Positions 44,956 to 53,262 of a DNA stretch of 64,000 bases are shown one piece after another. A model generated the notes under the pieces. The model made no database searches. It saw only the letters and a program-made list of their open reading frames with translations, and was not told where the DNA came from. Within the stretch, counting starts at the first letter, position 1. Every line of letters starts with the position of its first letter. Origin of the DNA: Sulfitobacter noctilucae (GTDB taxonomy: Bacteria > Pseudomonadota > Alphaproteobacteria > Rhodobacterales > Rhodobacteraceae); the NCBI RefSeq assembly GCF_000622365.1, contig NZ_JASC01000005.1, positions 1 through 64,000 of the forward strand, given 5' to 3'. The position numbers and the translations under genes were made by a program.

Positions 44956-46032
44956 TCAGGCTTCTAATTCGGTTAAAAACGCTGCGACGGCCTTTTCCAG
45001 CCGCTTCCGCTCGATCCCGGAGAAGTCGCGTTCCAACCGCAGCTCGATTCGACCATCGGCGACTGTGCACTTTGCATCCCCATCAGGCCGGCTCAGCCTG
45101 AATGTGGTTTTGGCGGCCCGTGCTGTTGGAGCAAGCTTCACCTTCTTCGCAGCAGGCGCGGCCATTTGTGATACAAAGTCGGTCAGCACGGCATGCTCTT
45201 GCTGCGCATCGCGGTCCGGCATCGCGGCGAGCATCCGGTTTAACACCCCCTGCCCTTCCGGGTTCTCGTCCAATCGTCGTACCACGGCCAAACCAAGCGC
45301 GCGTGGGATCGCATCCACATGGGTGATTTGCCCTTCGGTGGCTGAAAGCAGTCGGACAAAATGCTTGATGTAGCTGCGCTTTTGACGGCCGGATGAGGCA
45401 AAAAGCAATTCTACCGCGTGATCGTAGCCTTCGACCTCTGCCGCTTGTTTGCGATAATTGATCGCCAACTGCGCCATTTCACCGAATGAGACACCGCGCC
45501 TGACAAGGTTTTCGTCGACCATCTGCCGATAAAGCCGCAGCAGGTTTTCACCCTTCGCATTGATCCCTGCGGGGATGCGCGCGAAATTCTCGTCACCGGT
45601 TTCGGCCAACAGTTCGGAATAGGCGGTGAAGCGTCGGAACCCCTGGATCAGTTCATAGGTGTCGCCGACCTGCTCCACCCTGATCGGATTGCTTAGGCCC
45701 ACGTCGCGGATCGATTGCTTTAGTTCGTCAATTTCCGGATCGCGGCCCGGTGCGCGGTCACGGGTCAGCTTGTCGGTTCTGATCGCGTCGAGCGGAATGA
45801 GATCGGTGATCAGCCCGGCCTTCTTCAACCTGACATGCTCATGTGCGAGCGCATCATTTTCCGCCCGGATTGCAGCCTCGGCCGTTTGGCGGGCGTTCAG
45901 GGCATCGGCATTTTCCGTGATCGCGGCGGCCATCGGGCCGCGCCGGGCTTCTGTCCCCGCGGGGACAGGTGTAGGTTCCTCGCCCGCGACGTCATCAAAG
46001 TTAATGTCAAAACCGCGCTTTTTCTTGCTCAT
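44956..46032 (-). CDS. parB: Plasmid partition protein ParB
   Basis: Centromere-binding partition protein, 358 residues. Seen: the ParB N-terminal nuclease-like domain (about residues 70-160: IPLDAIRTDKLTRDRAPGRDPEIDELKQSIRDVGLSNPIRV, then LIQGFRRFTAYSEL) and a helix-turn-helix region (about 180-230, SFGEMAQLAINYRKQ ... SYIKHFVRLLSAT). The ATG of MSKKKRGFDINFDD overlaps the parA stop by 4 nt (ATGA). A perfect 18-bp palindrome lies inside its 5' coding region, where it encodes PVPAGT. The box usually read GERR in chromosomal ParB is GFRR here, as in plasmid types. Confidence 0.92.
   Translation of the reverse strand: MSKKKRGFDINFDDVAGEEPTPVPAGTEARRGPMAAAITENADALNARQTAEAAIRAENDALAHEHVRLKKAGLITDLIPLDAIRTDKLTRDRAPGRDPEIDELKQSIRDVGLSNPIRVEQVGDTYELIQGFRRFTAYSELLAETGDENFARIPAGINAKGENLLRLYRQMVDENLVRRGVSFGEMAQLAINYRKQAAEVEGYDHAVELLFASSGRQKRSYIKHFVRLLSATEGQITHVDAIPRALGLAVVRRLDENPEGQGVLNRMLAAMPDRDAQQEHAVLTDFVSQMAAPAAKKVKLAPTARAAKTTFRLSRPDGDAKCTVADGRIELRLERDFSGIERKRLEKAVAAFLTELEA
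45951..45968. repeat. Centromere-like palindrome 2 (18 bp, inside parB)
   Basis: CTGTCCCCGCGGGGACAG, perfect over 18 bp. In the parB frame it encodes VPAGT near residue 25, in a stretch that looks like a tolerant linker. Confidence 0.78.
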
Positions 46033-47339
46033 GCCTGATCCTCTAGCTTGTCCCATGCAGTGATAAGATGCCCCTTAAATTCGCCATAAGCCTGATCGAA
46101 TGACGCGCGCGCGCGCCGCCAGGTCTCGCGGGTCATATCGCGGTAATCTGTCTCATAAATTGAATTCAGAAAGCGCCCGGATTGCTCGACTGCGCGGGTC
46201 ATTTCGATGGGATGTTCTGCCAATCTGTCGCCGAACACTTTGCCAAAAGCTTGCTGCATCGCGCGGTGCAAATCGTTGTTGGATTCGAAACGGGTCAGCA
46301 AGAACCGCACATCCGCAAACACCTTGGGCAACCGCAGCGTCCCCGCGGGGACAGATCCGCCGAACCGCTCGAGGTCTTCCAATGCCTCGGACAGTTGTCC
46401 GATGAAGGACGTCGTGGAATCGTATTCCCAATATCCGGGGCCCGAAGGGATATAGAGCACATCCGCCGCAAAGACTGCATTCATGGATTGATAACCGATC
46501 GCAGGCGGACAATCGAAAAGCACAAGGTCGTAGGCGTCATTCGGCAGCCCATCCAGGAACCGCGACACAGCCGCAAAGAACGACCATTCCGGGTTCAGGT
46601 GCCGGTACTGGGCGCTTGCGAATTCGACGAAAGCCGCGTTGGCGCAAGAGGGCAGGGCGTCAATAGTGGGCCAATTGGTTGGCTTGATGAAGTCGGTGAC
46701 CCGCAGCTCATTCAGGCCCATCTCGGTAATGGCCGAAGGCAGTTTGCGTTGGGGCAGGGCGGCTCCGCTCTCTGCACCGCGTGTGGCTGCATTCATCCGC
46801 TCGGTCTCACGGATCAGATCCCGCGCCATGACACCCCAGACGGTGTATTCTTCGCTGACGTCGTTCAGGCCCATCGAATGGCTCAGCGTGGCTTGAGGGT
46901 CAAAATCAACCACCAACACCCGGTAGCCATCCAATGCCGCGGCATGCGCAAAGTGTAGCGCAACGGTGGATTTCCCAGCCCCGCCCTTGAAGTTGGCGAT
47001 AGCCGCGCGAATTGCCCGCTTTCCTGCCGGCCGTTCTGGCATGAGGGATTTGCGTTTGACCTTCAAACGGCGACGCATCTCGTTGATCTCTTCGAGTGTG
47101 TACCAATGCTGGCGTCCATCTTCTTCGGTAAGTCCTTGTGGCAAAGATGGATCCGCAGCCAGTCGCCCGCGAAGCGTAGACTGATTTACCTTGAAGATCA
47201 GCTCCGCCACCTCCCAGCTTGAAAACCGGCGCAGGGTCTTTTCGTTCTCGGGCGAAAATGTCTGCTGGCGGATGAACCCCTGCATTTTAAGCGACTGCGC
47301 CTGCAGCTTCGCAAGATCTTGATGGGTGAACATGCTCAA
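46029..47339 (-). CDS. parA: Plasmid partition ATPase ParA
   Basis: Deviant Walker-type ATPase that moves plasmid copies, 436 residues. Seen: an N-terminal helix-turn-helix (about 38-95: SSWEVAELIFKVNQSTLRGRL then WYTLEEINEMRRRL), as in plasmid ParA proteins that repress their own operon, then Walker A KGGAGKST at 118-125, VLVVDFDPQATLS and the LVLFDCPPAIGYQSMNAVFAAD block. It overlaps parB by 4 nt and runs divergent from the initiator gene across the putative origin. A core copy of the palindrome lies in its coding region. Confidence 0.93.
   Translation of the reverse strand: MSMFTHQDLAKLQAQSLKMQGFIRQQTFSPENEKTLRRFSSWEVAELIFKVNQSTLRGRLAADPSLPQGLTEEDGRQHWYTLEEINEMRRRLKVKRKSLMPERPAGKRAIRAAIANFKGGAGKSTVALHFAHAAALDGYRVLVVDFDPQATLSHSMGLNDVSEEYTVWGVMARDLIRETERMNAATRGAESGAALPQRKLPSAITEMGLNELRVTDFIKPTNWPTIDALPSCANAAFVEFASAQYRHLNPEWSFFAAVSRFLDGLPNDAYDLVLFDCPPAIGYQSMNAVFAADVLYIPSGPGYWEYDSTTSFIGQLSEALEDLERFGGSVPAGTLRLPKVFADVRFLLTRFESNNDLHRAMQQAFGKVFGDRLAEHPIEMTRAVEQSGRFLNSIYETDYRDMTRETWRRARASFDQAYGEFKGHLITAWDKLEDQA
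46339..46352. repeat. Centromere-like palindrome 3 (14-bp core, inside parA)
   Basis: GTCCCCGCGGGGAC, the 14-bp core of the same palindrome with one outer mismatch. It codes for SVPAGT in the parA frame, near residue 332. Confidence 0.7.
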
Positions 47340-47367
47340 ATGCCTCTTATTACTTACTTTTCTTCGA

Positions 47368-47385
47368 CTGTCCCCGCGGGGACAG
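47368..47385. repeat. Centromere-like palindrome 4 (18 bp, ahead of parA)
   Basis: CTGTCCCCGCGGGGACAG, perfect, 28 nt before the parA start. Besides a partition site it could be an operator for ParA/ParB autoregulation. Confidence 0.8.
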
Positions 47386-47586
47386 CGCCTTGAGGGCGGC
47401 GATATGCACTTCAGGACGCAAATTCACCGCACTTCTTGATTTACGCCGAGTTTGTTAAATTTGTAAATCCCGTTATATAGTAGAAAGATGCTTTTCCTAT
47501 ACGCACACGCGAATCGCATGCTGCACCCGCCCACGACCGCCGAGGACCGAAATTGAGGTGACATGAATATTTCGAGCAGACCCTAT

Positions 47587-47633
47587 TAGGGGACATAAGT
47601 CTCTAACTAGGGGTCAGCCAAGATGTCCCTCTA
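47587..47633. repeat. Iteron-like TAGGGG repeats
   Basis: TAGGGGACAT (47587), TAGGGGTCAG (about 47608) and the inverted ATGTCCCTCTA (47623-47633) form two direct and one inverted copy spaced by about two helical turns. They lie in the putative origin and may bind the initiator; this is a pattern call only. Confidence 0.45.
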
Positions 47634-47844
47634 TACCTATATACCAAGATATTCTTTTTGAATTTCAGGGTACTTCGGCGATAAGCGAAAGCTAATCCTT
47701 GACAGAATCGTCGCTTTGGACGCAAATCAGGGCACGGTCAGCAAAAGCGTTGAGTTGGTGCTAAGGCCGAACCGAACCGGAGAGTTCGGATACCGAGGTG
47801 AAGTGGCTTGGCGTTCCTCAGGCTGCAAAGAGCAGGGCACATAA

Positions 47845-48522
47845 ATGCTCCAGACAAAACCAGTCGGGCCGGGGGCTTCGACGCGCAAATACGATTTGAT
47901 TACGGCTCTTGGGGCACATGCGCTGTCCTTGGGCAAACATGATCAACGTCTTATCCTCCGGCTCATCATTTTGATGACGGCCCGGTACAATTGGGCGCGG
48001 GACGAGCTGTCGATGGGCCAGCGCGAAATCGCGCGACTGTGGTCGTGCAACGAACGGACCGTGAAACGTGAATTGGCCAAGCTGCGGGCGTTGGGGTGGC
48101 TCGTGGTCAAGCGGCAGGGCGCACGGGGGCGTGTGACAACCTACAGCTTTCAGACGACCGTGATGCTGGATGCGACCAAGAACATCTGGCCAGAGGTCGG
48201 ACCCGATTTTGTTGTTCGTCTTGAAGGGCCGTCTGCCGAGACTGTCGTGCCATTTCCGGTCAAAGGCACGGTAACGCCACCGGAGATAGATACGGCAACC
48301 GAGTGGGGGCTGGCGCGCGCTGTTCTGTATGCCGAGGATGCGGGTCGTTTTGCCGCCTGGATCCAGGCCTTGCGACGGACGGGCAGGGCAGGGGGGCGTG
48401 TCACCCTTACAGCCCCCAGCCGCTTTCATGCGGCATATGTCCAAACCCATCTAGAGCCTGTTTTGCTGCGTGCCTGCCGCGAGGTTGATGGCGATGTGAC
48501 CGCCATCGAAATCGTGGGATAG
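47845..48522 (+). CDS. Plasmid replication initiator with DnaA N-terminal-like domain
   Basis: A 225-residue initiator of the DnaA-like type found on Rhodobacterales plasmids and chromids. The N-terminal half is a winged-helix domain (about 25-110: LSMGQREIARLWSCNERTVKRELAKLRALGWLVVKRQG). The C-terminal ~75 residues (WGLARAVLYAEDAGRFAAWI, then RVTLTAPSRFHAAYVQTHLEPVL) follow the pattern of the DnaA N-terminal domain (Trp, FxxWI, APsxF). There is no AAA+ domain, so it is not a full DnaA. The ATG has GCAGGG upstream. It diverges from parA and converges on hemE with a 6-nt gap. Confidence 0.83.
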   Translation: MLQTKPVGPGASTRKYDLITALGAHALSLGKHDQRLILRLIILMTARYNWARDELSMGQREIARLWSCNERTVKRELAKLRALGWLVVKRQGARGRVTTYSFQTTVMLDATKNIWPEVGPDFVVRLEGPSAETVVPFPVKGTVTPPEIDTATEWGLARAVLYAEDAGRFAAWIQALRRTGRAGGRVTLTAPSRFHAAYVQTHLEPVLLRACREVDGDVTAIEIVG

Positions 48523-48528
48523 GGTCGA

Positions 48529-49563
48529 TCAGTTGCCGCGCACGGTGTCGATCATCAGTTGCACATTTTCAGGATCCGCGTCGGGCGTGATCCCGTGGCC
48601 AAGATTGAAAATATGCGGCCCGCCCGACAGCGCGTCAACGATCTGGCGGGTTTCAGATACCAGGGCATCGCCGCCCGTCACCATGTGAGAGGATTTGAGG
48701 TTACCCTGCACACACCCATCGATCTGCACATTCTTGGCGGCCCACTCCGCGCTGACGCCATCGTCGATGGCAATACAGTCAGCCCCGATGGCCTGATGCG
48801 CACCGGCATAGCGTTCACCGGCACCGCGCGGAAAGGCGATGACAGGCACGCCGGGATGCAAGGCATGGATTTCGGAGGTGATACGCTGCATCGGCTTGAT
48901 TGAATAGGTATCGAAATCAGCGCCTTGCAGGGATCCGGCCCAGCTGTCGAAGATCTTCACCACTTCGGCCCCCCCCTTGATCTGCTCGGACAGGTACAGC
49001 ACCGTGGCTTCGGTGATCCGGTCCATCACGGCGTCGAACACCGCCCGGTTCTCGGCCTTGAGCGCATGTGCTGGCCCTTGATCTGGCGTGCCTTGGCCCG
49101 CGATCATATAGGTGGCAACGGTCCACGGGGCACCTGCGAAGCCGATCAATGTGGTCTCTGACGGCAATCCCTTTGAGAGAATTTTTACCGTCTCGTAGAT
49201 GGGGCTGAGCGTATCGTGAATGGCCTCAACCGGTTTCAGGGCGTCAACTTCGGCCTGTGTTGTGATGGTGGATAGGCGCGGACCTTCGCCGGTGACAAAC
49301 CACAAATCCGCGCCAAGCGCCTGAGGGATAAGCAGAATATCCGCAAACAGAATGGCGGCATCAAAACCGTAGCGGCGGATAGGCTGAAACGTTACCTCCG
49401 CCGCCAGTTCAGGATTGTAGCACAGCGACAGGAAATCGCCGGCCTGCGCGCGGGTCGCTTTATACTCGGGCAGATAACGGCCCGCCTGTCGCATCATCCA
49501 GATCGGAGGGGTCGGCAGGGTCTCGCCCGAGAGCGCACGCAGGATCGTTTTATCTTTGGTCAT
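48529..49563 (-). CDS. hemE: Uroporphyrinogen decarboxylase
   Basis: Cytoplasmic tetrapyrrole enzyme that converts uroporphyrinogen III to coproporphyrinogen III. The 344-residue protein begins with the family motif [16 protein letters not shown] (about 20-35) and has [19 protein letters not shown] (about 143-161) and IFDSWAGSL (about 209-217). It has full normal length. It diverges from hemC across 102 nt, as is common in alphaproteobacteria. Being an essential-type gene beside a plasmid replication module makes the replicon hard to lose if no second copy exists. Confidence 0.96.
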   Translation of the reverse strand: MTKDKTILRALSGETLPTPPIWMMRQAGRYLPEYKATRAQAGDFLSLCYNPELAAEVTFQPIRRYGFDAAILFADILLIPQALGADLWFVTGEGPRLSTITTQAEVDALKPVEAIHDTLSPIYETVKILSKGLPSETTLIGFAGAPWTVATYMIAGQGTPDQGPAHALKAENRAVFDAVMDRITEATVLYLSEQIKGGAEVVKIFDSWAGSLQGADFDTYSIKPMQRITSEIHALHPGVPVIAFPRGAGERYAGAHQAIGADCIAIDDGVSAEWAAKNVQIDGCVQGNLKSSHMVTGGDALVSETRQIVDALSGGPHIFNLGHGITPDADPENVQLMIDTVRGN

Positions 49564-49665
49564 TCAACTTGTCTTTCGTGGCTACTGGTCTTTTGCGGTA
49601 CCATGCTTTTTAAGCGAAGGTGATACAAGATTTGTCAGGCGAAGTTTGCAGTTGTACGGAAAGAC

Positions 49666-50613
49666 ATGATCAAGGATTTACCCACTCCGCAGAACCCGTT
49701 GAACATCGGCACCCGTGGCTCTCCGCTGGCATTGGCGCAAGCCCATGAAACCCGCAAAAGGCTGGCGCATGCCTTCGATTTGCCGTTCGAAGCCTTTACG
49801 ATTGTTGTGATCAAAACAACAGGGGACAAGATCATTGACCGCCCCTTGAAAGAGATTGGCGGCAAAGGGCTGTTCACCCGCGAGATTGAAGAAGACATGA
49901 TGGCGGGCAAGATCGACATCGCTGTGCACTCGATGAAGGACATGCCGACCTTGCAGCCCGATGGGCTGATCCTTGATACGTATCTGCCGCGCGAAGATGT
50001 GCGCGATGCGTTCATTTCGCCCCGCGTCAAAAGCCTTGATGATCTGGCCGAAGGCACGGTGGTTGGTACGTCAAGCCTGCGCCGCAAAGCCCAGCTTAAA
50101 CTGAGGCGGCCCGATCTGGAGGTCGTCGAGTTTCGCGGCAATTTGCAAACCCGTTTGATGAAGCTGGAGCAGGGCGTGGCCGAGGCGACTTTCCTTGCCA
50201 TGGCGGGTCTGAACCGGCTGAACATGGACGAGGTGCCGAAAACGGCGATTGAAGTCGACACCATGCTGCCCGCCGTGGCACAGGGGGCCATCGGAATCGA
50301 ACGCCGCATGGATGACGCCCGCGTAGCGGAAATGCTGATGGCGATCCATGATGTACCCACAGGCCAGCGTTTGGCAGCCGAACGCGCGTTTCTGGCCGCT
50401 TTGGATGGCTCTTGCGAGACGCCGATTGCGGGACTGGCTGTGCTGGAGGACGGCGATATTCATCTGCGCGGCGAAGTACTGCGCCCGGACGGGTCGGAAG
50501 CGATTGATGATGCGGTACGTTGCACGATCGAAGACGGTGCCGCCGCAGGGGCGGAAATGGCCGCCAAAATGCTGGCGCAGGCCGGTGACGGGTTTTTCGA
50601 CTGGCGGGGTTAG
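49666..50613 (+). CDS. hemC: Hydroxymethylbilane synthase (porphobilinogen deaminase)
   Basis: Cytoplasmic enzyme that joins four porphobilinogens into hydroxymethylbilane, two steps before HemE. The 315-residue protein shows NIGTRGSPLALAQAHETR, GGKGLFTREIEEDMMAGKIDIAVHSMKDMP and the dipyrromethane attachment cysteine in LDGSCETPIAG (about residue 249). Length and motifs are complete. It is divergent from hemE, and both may share control elements in the 102-nt gap. Confidence 0.96.
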   Translation: MIKDLPTPQNPLNIGTRGSPLALAQAHETRKRLAHAFDLPFEAFTIVVIKTTGDKIIDRPLKEIGGKGLFTREIEEDMMAGKIDIAVHSMKDMPTLQPDGLILDTYLPREDVRDAFISPRVKSLDDLAEGTVVGTSSLRRKAQLKLRRPDLEVVEFRGNLQTRLMKLEQGVAEATFLAMAGLNRLNMDEVPKTAIEVDTMLPAVAQGAIGIERRMDDARVAEMLMAIHDVPTGQRLAAERAFLAALDGSCETPIAGLAVLEDGDIHLRGEVLRPDGSEAIDDAVRCTIEDGAAAGAEMAAKMLAQAGDGFFDWRG

Positions 50614-50888
50614 GTAGCGCTCAACTTGTTTTCAAACACAGCCAGATAGGCGGGCATTGCTGCTTTGATGCGGAAAGCCAACTAAATGTTCGTTCCCTGG
50701 CGTTCTGGGCTCAGACCTTGGCACGGATGTCGCTATGCGGTCTATGATCAAGCTAATTGATAGCCAGTCATCATTTATAACATAATCAGTATTACGAGAT
50801 AAAGCTGCGCCGTGCCCCCATAGGTCCAACTAGGGAGGTACAGCGGTTGAACAGATGATACCCTAGTACCAAAGCGAGCGTTGATCGC
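50614..50888. other. Intergenic stretch between hemC and tupA
   Basis: About 275 nt with lower GC than the flanks, two genes converging on it. No clear terminator with a T-run is seen; a 5-bp stem (GAGCG/CGCTC) overlaps the tupA stop. A 65-codon frame on the minus strand has no ribosome binding site and is not called. Confidence 0.45.
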
Positions 50889-51692
50889 TCAGTCCTTTGG
50901 TGTCGCGTTGAACACGAACAGCGGCTCACCACCAATGGTATAGCCATCGATCAACGCCTGAGCGGTACTGCTGGTTAGCCACTCCTCAAGCTTTTGGGCT
51001 GCCTCCGCTTTTACATGCGGGTGACGCGCTGGGTCGACCGGAAGGTAGGCGTATTGGTTAAAGAGCACAGGATCGCCGGAAAACAACAAAGCCAAGTCGC
51101 CTTTGTTGCCGAAATTGAGCCAGCTGGCACGGTCCGCCAGGATGTAGGCGTCAAAGCCTGCCGCGGTGTTCAGGCTGGCCCCCATGCCTGCGCCGACCGC
51201 CTTGTACCATGCAGCAAACTGGTCCGGGTCAAGCGTGGCTTCGTTCCACAGGGCGCGTTCTTTCTTGTGGGTGCCGCTGTCGTCCCCGCGGCTGACGAAA
51301 TTGGCTTCGGCCTCTGCAATGCGCTGGAGCGCGGTGACGGCATCAGAGGCGGTGCCGACCTTTGCCGGATCATCCTTGGGCCCGATGAAGACAAAATCAT
51401 TGTACATGATTTCGCGGCGATGCGGGGCGTATCCTTCTGCGACGAAAGCGTCCTCTGCGCTGCGCGAGTGGACAAGGATCGCGTCCACATCACCCGCCTC
51501 ACCAAGGCGCAACGCCTGGCCTGTGCCCACGACGAGCAGTTGAACCTCAAGCCCGGTGTCGGTGGCAATGGCCGGCAGCAGCACGTCCGACAGACCGGAA
51601 TTGTGAAAGCTTGTGGTAACTGCCACTTTCAATTGCTCGGCAAGGGAACCGGTCGCCAGAAGGCAAAACAGAATTGCAAGAACGCGTGTCAT
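50889..51692 (-). CDS. tupA: Tungstate-binding periplasmic protein TupA
   Basis: Periplasmic receptor of a tungstate ABC importer, 267 residues. Seen: a signal peptide (MTRVLAILFCLLATGSLAEQ), then the TupA motifs TTSFHNSGLSDVLLP, VGTGQALRLGEAGDVDAILVHS, MYNDFVFIGPKDDPAKVG and SRGDDSGTHKKE. These distinguish TupA/WtpA-like tungstate receptors from ModA. It overlaps the ATPase gene by 4 nt and is last in the tup operon, downstream of the formate dehydrogenase genes in the same direction. Confidence 0.9.
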   Translation of the reverse strand: MTRVLAILFCLLATGSLAEQLKVAVTTSFHNSGLSDVLLPAIATDTGLEVQLLVVGTGQALRLGEAGDVDAILVHSRSAEDAFVAEGYAPHRREIMYNDFVFIGPKDDPAKVGTASDAVTALQRIAEAEANFVSRGDDSGTHKKERALWNEATLDPDQFAAWYKAVGAGMGASLNTAAGFDAYILADRASWLNFGNKGDLALLFSGDPVLFNQYAYLPVDPARHPHVKAEAAQKLEEWLTSSTAQALIDGYTIGGEPLFVFNATPKD

Positions 51693-52405
51693 TCGACGAT
51701 ATCTCCTTGAAGAAATGCTTTTGTTTTTGGCTGACCGGGATTTGTGAATATGTCCGCTGCAGCGCCCTGTTCATGTAACTGGCCCTGGGACAGAAAAATA
51801 ACGTCGTTGGCAAGGCGCCGCGCCTGTCCAAGGTCATGGGTCGTCATGATAATACGGGTACCATCGCTATGGGCCGCTTGCAACACAGCCTCGATCTCGC
51901 GGGTGGAACGTCCGTCCAGATTTGCGCATGGCTCATCCAGAAACAGCACGGATGGGGCGCGGATAAGGGCGCGTGCGAGGGCCAGCTTTTGCTTTTCGCC
52001 GCCTGAGAGGCGCGGCGCGTGTTGGTCCAGCAAATTGCCCAGCCCGACCCGCCCGGCCCAATGCTCCACCTGAATCGCGATCTCGGATTTCGGCCGTCCC
52101 AACAAAGCCAGGGGATACGCCAGATTTTGCCGGACCGAGCGGCGCAGCATGATGGGGCGCTGAAAGACATAGGCCTGTTCCTGATCCATGCGACTGCGGG
52201 GCATGGACCATGAAACGGTGCCTGTCGCAATGCGTTCGACACCATGCAGCACTTTCAACAGAGTTGTTTTGCCCGCGCCATTCGGGCCCAGAACGATGGT
52301 GAACCCCGTGGCTTCAAGATCGAGATCGAGGGGCCCCAGAATCGTCTTGCCACGCTTTTTGACGCGCAGATCTCTGAGGGCGACGCTTGGGGGCTTGGCT
52401 ACCAT
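51689..52405 (-). CDS. tupC: Tungstate ABC importer ATPase TupC
   Basis: Cytoplasmic ATPase of 238 residues. Seen: Walker A GPNGAGKTT (about 38-46), signature LSGGEKQKLALARAL, Walker B VLFLDEPCANLDG and H-loop MTTHDLGQARRLAND. There is no C-terminal molybdate-binding TOBE domain, which fits TupC rather than ModC. It overlaps tupB by 7 nt and tupA by 4 nt. Confidence 0.9.
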   Translation of the reverse strand: MVAKPPSVALRDLRVKKRGKTILGPLDLDLEATGFTIVLGPNGAGKTTLLKVLHGVERIATGTVSWSMPRSRMDQEQAYVFQRPIMLRRSVRQNLAYPLALLGRPKSEIAIQVEHWAGRVGLGNLLDQHAPRLSGGEKQKLALARALIRAPSVLFLDEPCANLDGRSTREIEAVLQAAHSDGTRIIMTTHDLGQARRLANDVIFLSQGQLHEQGAAADIFTNPGQPKTKAFLQGDIVE

Positions 52406-53103
52406 GTGTCGTGCCGTTCGGTGCGGGACAAGGTGTGGATCGCAAAGTTCAAAAGGATGGCCAAGGCAATCAGTACAAAGCCCAGACCCAGTGCCAAGGC
52501 AAAATCCCCTTTGCCGGTTTCAAGTGCGATGGCCGTGGTCAGGACACGTGTTGCATGGTCGATGTTTCCGCCAACGATCATGATGGCACCGACTTCGCCG
52601 ATCGCGCGCCCGAACCCCGCAAGCGCCCCGGTCAGCAAAGCCCGGCGCCCGTCCCAGATCAGGGTCAAGACACGTTGCCGGTTGGTGGTGTTCAGGGAAA
52701 TCAGCAGATCGTGATATTCCGCCCAAAGCTCGCGCATCGCTTGATGGGTGATCGAGGCGATAAGCGGCGTGATGATGATGACCTGTGCGATGATCATCGC
52801 TGTGGGGGTGAACAAAAGACCCAGAACGCCGAACGGACCAGAACGCGACAGGAGCAGATAGACAATCAGCCCGACGACAACTGGGGGCAGGCCCATCAGC
52901 GCGTTCAACGTTGCAATCGCAGCCCGGCGAAAACGGAACCGGCGAATGGCCAGCCAGGTCCCCAGCGGCAGCGCGATAAGCGAGGCGATCACCAAGGCAG
53001 AAAGACTGACTTTCAGCGAGCGCAATGTGATATCGACCAGATCGGCATCGAGTGTAATCACCAGCTGAAAACCGGCCAAAAGTCCGGCCCAGATGTCATT
53101 CAT
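52399..53103 (-). CDS. tupB: Tungstate ABC importer permease TupB
   Basis: Inner-membrane permease of 234 residues with about six helices. Seen: IASLIALPLGTWLAIRRFRFRR, the LMGLPPVVVGLIVYLLLSR helix and the EAA-like coupling loop GFGRAIGEVGAIMIVGGNI. It begins 29 nt after a small ORF that follows the formate dehydrogenase cytochrome gene, so tupBCA may be read through from the fdh operon. Confidence 0.9.
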   Translation of the reverse strand: MNDIWAGLLAGFQLVITLDADLVDITLRSLKVSLSALVIASLIALPLGTWLAIRRFRFRRAAIATLNALMGLPPVVVGLIVYLLLSRSGPFGVLGLLFTPTAMIIAQVIIITPLIASITHQAMRELWAEYHDLLISLNTTNRQRVLTLIWDGRRALLTGALAGFGRAIGEVGAIMIVGGNIDHATRVLTTAIALETGKGDFALALGLGFVLIALAILLNFAIHTLSRTERHDTW

Positions 53104-53132
53104 GGAAAGACTGTCCTACCCGGGTTTCAAAT

Positions 53133-53261
53133 TTAGTCGTCCAGGCGCACGGAAGGACCAGATCCGCGATCCTGGCTGGAGAAACCGGCTTCGTTCAGGA
53201 TCAGGTTCGAGCCGACAGCGATCACAACGATGGCCGTAAGTGCCGCAAGCATGGCTTTCAT
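53133..53261 (-). CDS. Tiny membrane or exported ORF after the fdh cytochrome gene
   Basis: A 42-codon frame: MKAMLAALTAIVVIAVGSNL at the start is one hydrophobic helix, followed by ILNEAGFSSQDRGSG and an acidic end. Its ATG lies 1 nt after the stop of the cytochrome c piece, indicating coupled translation, and AGAGAAATG precedes it. It could be a single-span subunit or a small periplasmic peptide of the formate dehydrogenase complex. The family is not recognised; the coding status rests on the coupling and the helix. Confidence 0.55.
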   Translation of the reverse strand: MKAMLAALTAIVVIAVGSNLILNEAGFSSQDRGSGPSVRLDD

Positions 53262-53262
53262 G

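Larger units (their letters stand above)
47340..47844. promoter_or_regulatory. Putative replication origin and parAB/initiator promoter region
   Basis: A 505-nt gap between divergent parA and the initiator gene. It is AT-richer than its surroundings, with A/T tracts near 47455-47495 and 47635-47665. It holds a palindrome at 47368-47385, repeated TAGGGG elements at 47587-47633 and a TTGACA hexamer at 47699-47704 that could be a -35 box for the initiator gene. No perfect DnaA box (TTATCCACA) was found. The position between rep and par genes is where origins of such replicons usually sit. Confidence 0.55.

Noticed and set aside
47340..47844. DnaA boxes in the origin region
   Set aside because: No TTATCCACA or close single-mismatch match was found on either strand by eye.
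50614..50888. Insertion sequence remnant
   Set aside because: No terminal inverted repeats, target duplication or transposase motif can be seen; only low GC and lack of genes.
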